64,000 nt of DNA from assembly GCF_015277775.1 (NCBI RefSeq), contig NZ_CP063849.1:4216001-4280000 (forward strand), in the 5' to 3' direction. Of the stretch, positions 61,446 to 64,000 are shown in pieces. The number at the start of each line of letters is the position of its first letter. The stretch's first letter is position 1. The translations under genes and the position numbers were made by a program. Source of the DNA: Paludibaculum fermentans (GTDB taxonomy: Bacteria > Acidobacteriota > Terriglobia > Bryobacterales > Bryobacteraceae). The notes under the pieces are model-generated. The model made no database searches. It saw only the letters and a list, made by a program, of their open reading frames with translations, and had not been told where the DNA came from.

Positions 61446-64000
61446 CTATGCCTCATTGGGTTCATCGTCGGGTTCGGGCAGGCGATCCGCCGGGCGCGCC
61501 CAGAAGACATAGAGGGCCGGCAGAACGAAGATGGCCACCAGCAGATTCGCCACCAGGCCGCCGACGATGACGATGGCGAACGGGCGCTGCGAATCGGACC
61601 CGATGGCATGGGAGGTGGCCGCGGGCAGCAGCCCGAGGGTCGCCACCAGCATGGTCATCATGATGGGCCGCAGACGGCGGACGGCGCCCTCCACCGTGGC
61701 TTCCACGATGGTCATGCCGCGCGCTCGCAACTGGTTGATGTACTCCACCATGATGACGCCGACCTGCACCGACGCTCCGAAGAGGGCCAGGAAGCCGACT
61801 CCGGAGGAGACGCTGAAGTAAGTTCCGGTGAGGAGCAGGGCCAACACACCGCCGGAGGGGGCGATGAGGAGATTCATCAGGATCAGGCTCGCCCATTTGG
61901 ACGAACTGAAGACGCTGTAGAGGATCATGAAGATGAGGAAGATGGTGAGCGGCACGATGAGCATGAGCCGCGCCTGTGAGCGCTTCTGGCTTTCGTACTC
62001 GCCGGCCCACGTGAACTTGTAGCCCGGCGGCAGTTTGACCTGCCGCTCCACCTTGCTCATGGCCTCTTCCACGGTGCTGCCCAGGTCGCGGCCGCGCACG
62101 CTGTACTTGACCGCGATATAGCGCTGGAAGCCTTCCCGATAGATCTGGGAAGCTCCGTCCTGCACCTGGATATTGCACAGCTGGGCCAGCGAGACTCGTT
62201 CTCCGGACGGGGCCAGCAGCCGGATGTTGGCAATTGCTTCCTGGGTGCGGCGGAAGGGCTCCTGGTAGCGAAGTACCAGATCGAAGCGCTGCTCGCCTTT
62301 CAACACCTGACTGACGGCAGTGCCGCCGACCGCGGTCTGGACCGCATCCTGAACGTCAGCGACGTTGAGCTGATAGCGGCCGGCCCGGGCACGGTCGATG
62401 GAGATGTTCAGGTTGGGCTGGCCGATGACGCGAAAGACGGCCAGATCGGCCACGCCCTGCACCTCGCGCATGGTGTCGACAACCGCGTTGGCCTTCTCTT
62501 CCAGGGTTTTGAGGTCGTCGCCGTAGATCTTCACCGCAAGCTGCCCTTTGACGCCGCTGACGGCCTCCTCCATGTTGTCGGAGATGGGCTGGGAGAAGTT
62601 CCAGACGACCCCGGGGATCCTGGAGAGTTCGCGGTTCATGGCCGCGATCAATTGATCCTTGTCCTGGTGGAAGACAGGCCGCCAGCGCTCACGGGGCTTG
62701 AGATCGACGAAGTATTCGGTATTGAAGAAGCCGGTTGTGTCGGTGCCGTCATCGGCGCGGCCCACCTGGCTGGTGGCGACGTTGACCTCGGGGAAAGAGG
62801 CCAGCAGGATGCGGGCCTGGTTGGCGAGCCGGATGCTTTCATCGGGTCCAGTGCTGGGCGCCAGCGTACCGCGCACCCAGATGGCGCCTTCGTCGAGATG
62901 AGGCAGAAACTCCGACCCCACCGCGCCGCTGAGGACGATGGCCATTGTAGCGGCAATGCCCAGCAGCGACGAGCCGATGATCGCCCATACGTGATGCACG
63001 GCCCAGTTCACGGCCACACGGTAGTGCCGCAGCAGGAATTCGACAACGGGATTGTGCCATTCGCGGGCCCCGTTGCGAAAGACGAAGCTCGCGACCACCG
63101 GCGCGATGAACATGGAAAAGACCAGCGCGCCCAGAAGGGCGAACGAGACCGTCCAGGCCATGGGCCGGAATAGGCGGCCTTCCACGCGCTGCAGGGTGAA
63201 GATGGGCAGATACGCGGTGATGATGATGGTGATGGCATAGAAGACGGGCCGCTGCACCTCGTGGACTGCCTGCTTGATCTTCTGCGGCACGGTCAGATAG
63301 CGGCCTTCCTCCTCTTTCTGTCCCAAGTGGCGGATGATGTTCTCCACCATCACGACGGCGCCATCCACGACCATGCCGAAGTCCAGAGCGCCCAGCGAGA
63401 GCAGGTTGGCGGGGATCTTGCGCAGGTCGAGACAGATGGAGGCAAACATGAGGGAGAACGGGATGCACAGGGCGATGATGATGGCTCCGCGAATGTTGCC
63501 CAGGAAGAGGAACAGGATCACGGAGACCAGGAGCATGCCCTCGGTCAGATTGTGTTCCACCGTGTGCGAGGTGAAATGCACCAGGTCGCTGCGGTCGAGG
63601 AACGGGACGACTTTCACGCCGGGCGGCAGGATGCGCTGGTTGAGCTCCTTCACTTTCTCGTGGAGCGCACGCAAGGTGGCGTCGCCTTCTGCCCCCTTGC
63701 GCAGCAGCACTATGCCTTCGACGACGTCGTTGTTATCCAGGATCCGGCCATCCTCGCGGTGAATGGCTTTGCCGTTGCGGCCGAGTCGGATGCGGGGCCC
63801 CTGCTGCACCTGGGCGATGTCTTTCACGCGCAGGGCCGTGCCGTTCCGGGCGGTGATCACTGTCTCCTCGATGTCCTGCACATTGCTGACCAGACCGACG
63901 GCGCGCACATTGATCTGCTGCATGCCGGACTGGATGAAGCTGCCGCCGGCGTTGAGGTTGTTGCCGGTGAGCTGCTGTTCCACCTGGGCCAAGGTCAGGC
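61446..64000 (-). CDS. CzcA-type heavy-metal RND efflux pump, N-terminus cut by window end
   Basis: About 850 residues are visible. The frame stays open to the window end, and full members have about 1040. The transmembrane signature DFGMVVDGAVVMVENIIRHL carries the Asp, Asp and Glu used by CzcA/NccA-type divalent-cation pumps rather than the CusA form. Other marks are HFTSHTVEHNLTEGMLLV, YSYSGEY-like porter elements, SVGFLALFGASVQVGVIMVEYI and RLRPIMMTMLVATLGLLPAA. It exports Co, Zn, Cd or Ni from the periplasm with an adaptor and outer-membrane partner. Those genes should lie beyond the window. The HlyD-type adaptor at 18.5 kb is too far away to be the partner. Confidence 0.92.
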   Translation of the reverse strand, partial: LTLAQVEQQLTGNNLNAGGSFIQSGMQQINVRAVGLVSNVQDIEETVITARNGTALRVKDIAQVQQGPRIRLGRNGKAIHREDGRILDNNDVVEGIVLLRKGAEGDATLRALHEKVKELNQRILPPGVKVVPFLDRSDLVHFTSHTVEHNLTEGMLLVSVILFLFLGNIRGAIIIALCIPFSLMFASICLDLRKIPANLLSLGALDFGMVVDGAVVMVENIIRHLGQKEEEGRYLTVPQKIKQAVHEVQRPVFYAITIIITAYLPIFTLQRVEGRLFRPMAWTVSFALLGALVFSMFIAPVVASFVFRNGAREWHNPVVEFLLRHYRVAVNWAVHHVWAIIGSSLLGIAATMAIVLSGAVGSEFLPHLDEGAIWVRGTLAPSTGPDESIRLANQARILLASFPEVNVATSQVGRADDGTDTTGFFNTEYFVDLKPRERWRPVFHQDKDQLIAAMNRELSRIPGVVWNFSQPISDNMEEAVSGVKGQLAVKIYGDDLKTLEEKANAVVDTMREVQGVADLAVFRVIGQPNLNISIDRARAGRYQLNVADVQDAVQTAVGGTAVSQVLKGEQRFDLVLRYQEPFRRTQEAIANIRLLAPSGERVSLAQLCNIQVQDGASQIYREGFQRYIAVKYSVRGRDLGSTVEEAMSKVERQVKLPPGYKFTWAGEYESQKRSQARLMLIVPLTIFLIFMILYSVFSSSKWASLILMNLLIAPSGGVLALLLTGTYFSVSSGVGFLALFGASVQVGVIMVEYINQLRARGMTIVEATVEGAVRRLRPIMMTMLVATLGLLPAATSHAIGSDSQRPFAIVIVGGLVANLLVAIFVLPALYVFWARPADRLPEPDDEPNEA

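Overview
The window is a high-GC bacterial chromosome segment with densely packed genes, short overlaps between co-directional genes and almost no mobile DNA. The gene mix points to an Acidobacteriota genome of the Solibacter/Bryobacter/Paludibaculum type. It includes secreted DUF1080-type sugar hydrolase relatives, PilZ and J-domain proteins, many Sec-exported proteins of unknown function, hybrid histidine kinases, TonB receptors and a sulfatase. This placement is inferred from gene style and was not tested against a database. No rRNA, tRNA, CRISPR array, insertion sequence or prophage was recognised.

Layout. 0-7.5 kb: an unknown membrane protein (cut by the window edge), malic enzyme/phosphotransacetylase MaeB, a DUF1080 protein, an in-frame DUF309 fusion, a hydantoinase-B-type protein and a paired small multidrug-resistance-type transporter. 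7.6-16 kb: a hybrid kinase with a periplasmic substrate-binding sensor, then a leftward cluster of a CCA/poly(A)-polymerase-family enzyme, an Omp85-like barrel, an exported protein with kinase-like motifs and a PAP2 phosphatase, with XerD behind it. 16-26 kb: 2H phosphoesterase, patatin (probable ATT start), HlyD-type adaptor, PilZ-J-domain protein, parvulin, ABC exporter and a HerA/FtsK-like ATPase. 26-31 kb: a siderophore-uptake operon (TonB receptor, PKHD hydroxylase, PepSY reductase) and a second J-domain protein. 31-39 kb: three unrelated tandem-repeat arrays set among a cupin/ferredoxin/Crp/radical-SAM cluster, an alpha/beta hydrolase and an ArsR/AHSA1 pair divergent from an azoreductase. 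39-54 kb: serine hydrolase, sulfatase, B12-radical SAM protein, VirB10-like exported protein, tandem histidine-acid-phosphatase genes, a 996-residue phosphoesterase, DinB and two small membrane proteins. 54-60 kb: a tightly overlapping operon of TonB receptor, ABC-type binding protein and hybrid kinase with two receivers. 60-64 kb: exported BACON-like protein, KDPG aldolase and a CzcA-type metal efflux pump cut by the window end.

Three things stand out. The first is the Omp85 / exported kinase-like / PAP2 cluster, which looks like an uncharacterised envelope module. The second is the TonB receptor - binding protein - hybrid kinase operon, which has the parts of a sensor spanning the whole envelope. 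The third is a 97-bp array of paired hairpins with AGGG loops and compensatory stem changes, with related elements elsewhere in the window. By eye, strand composition also switches from C-rich to G-rich on the + strand at about 7.5-10.5 kb.
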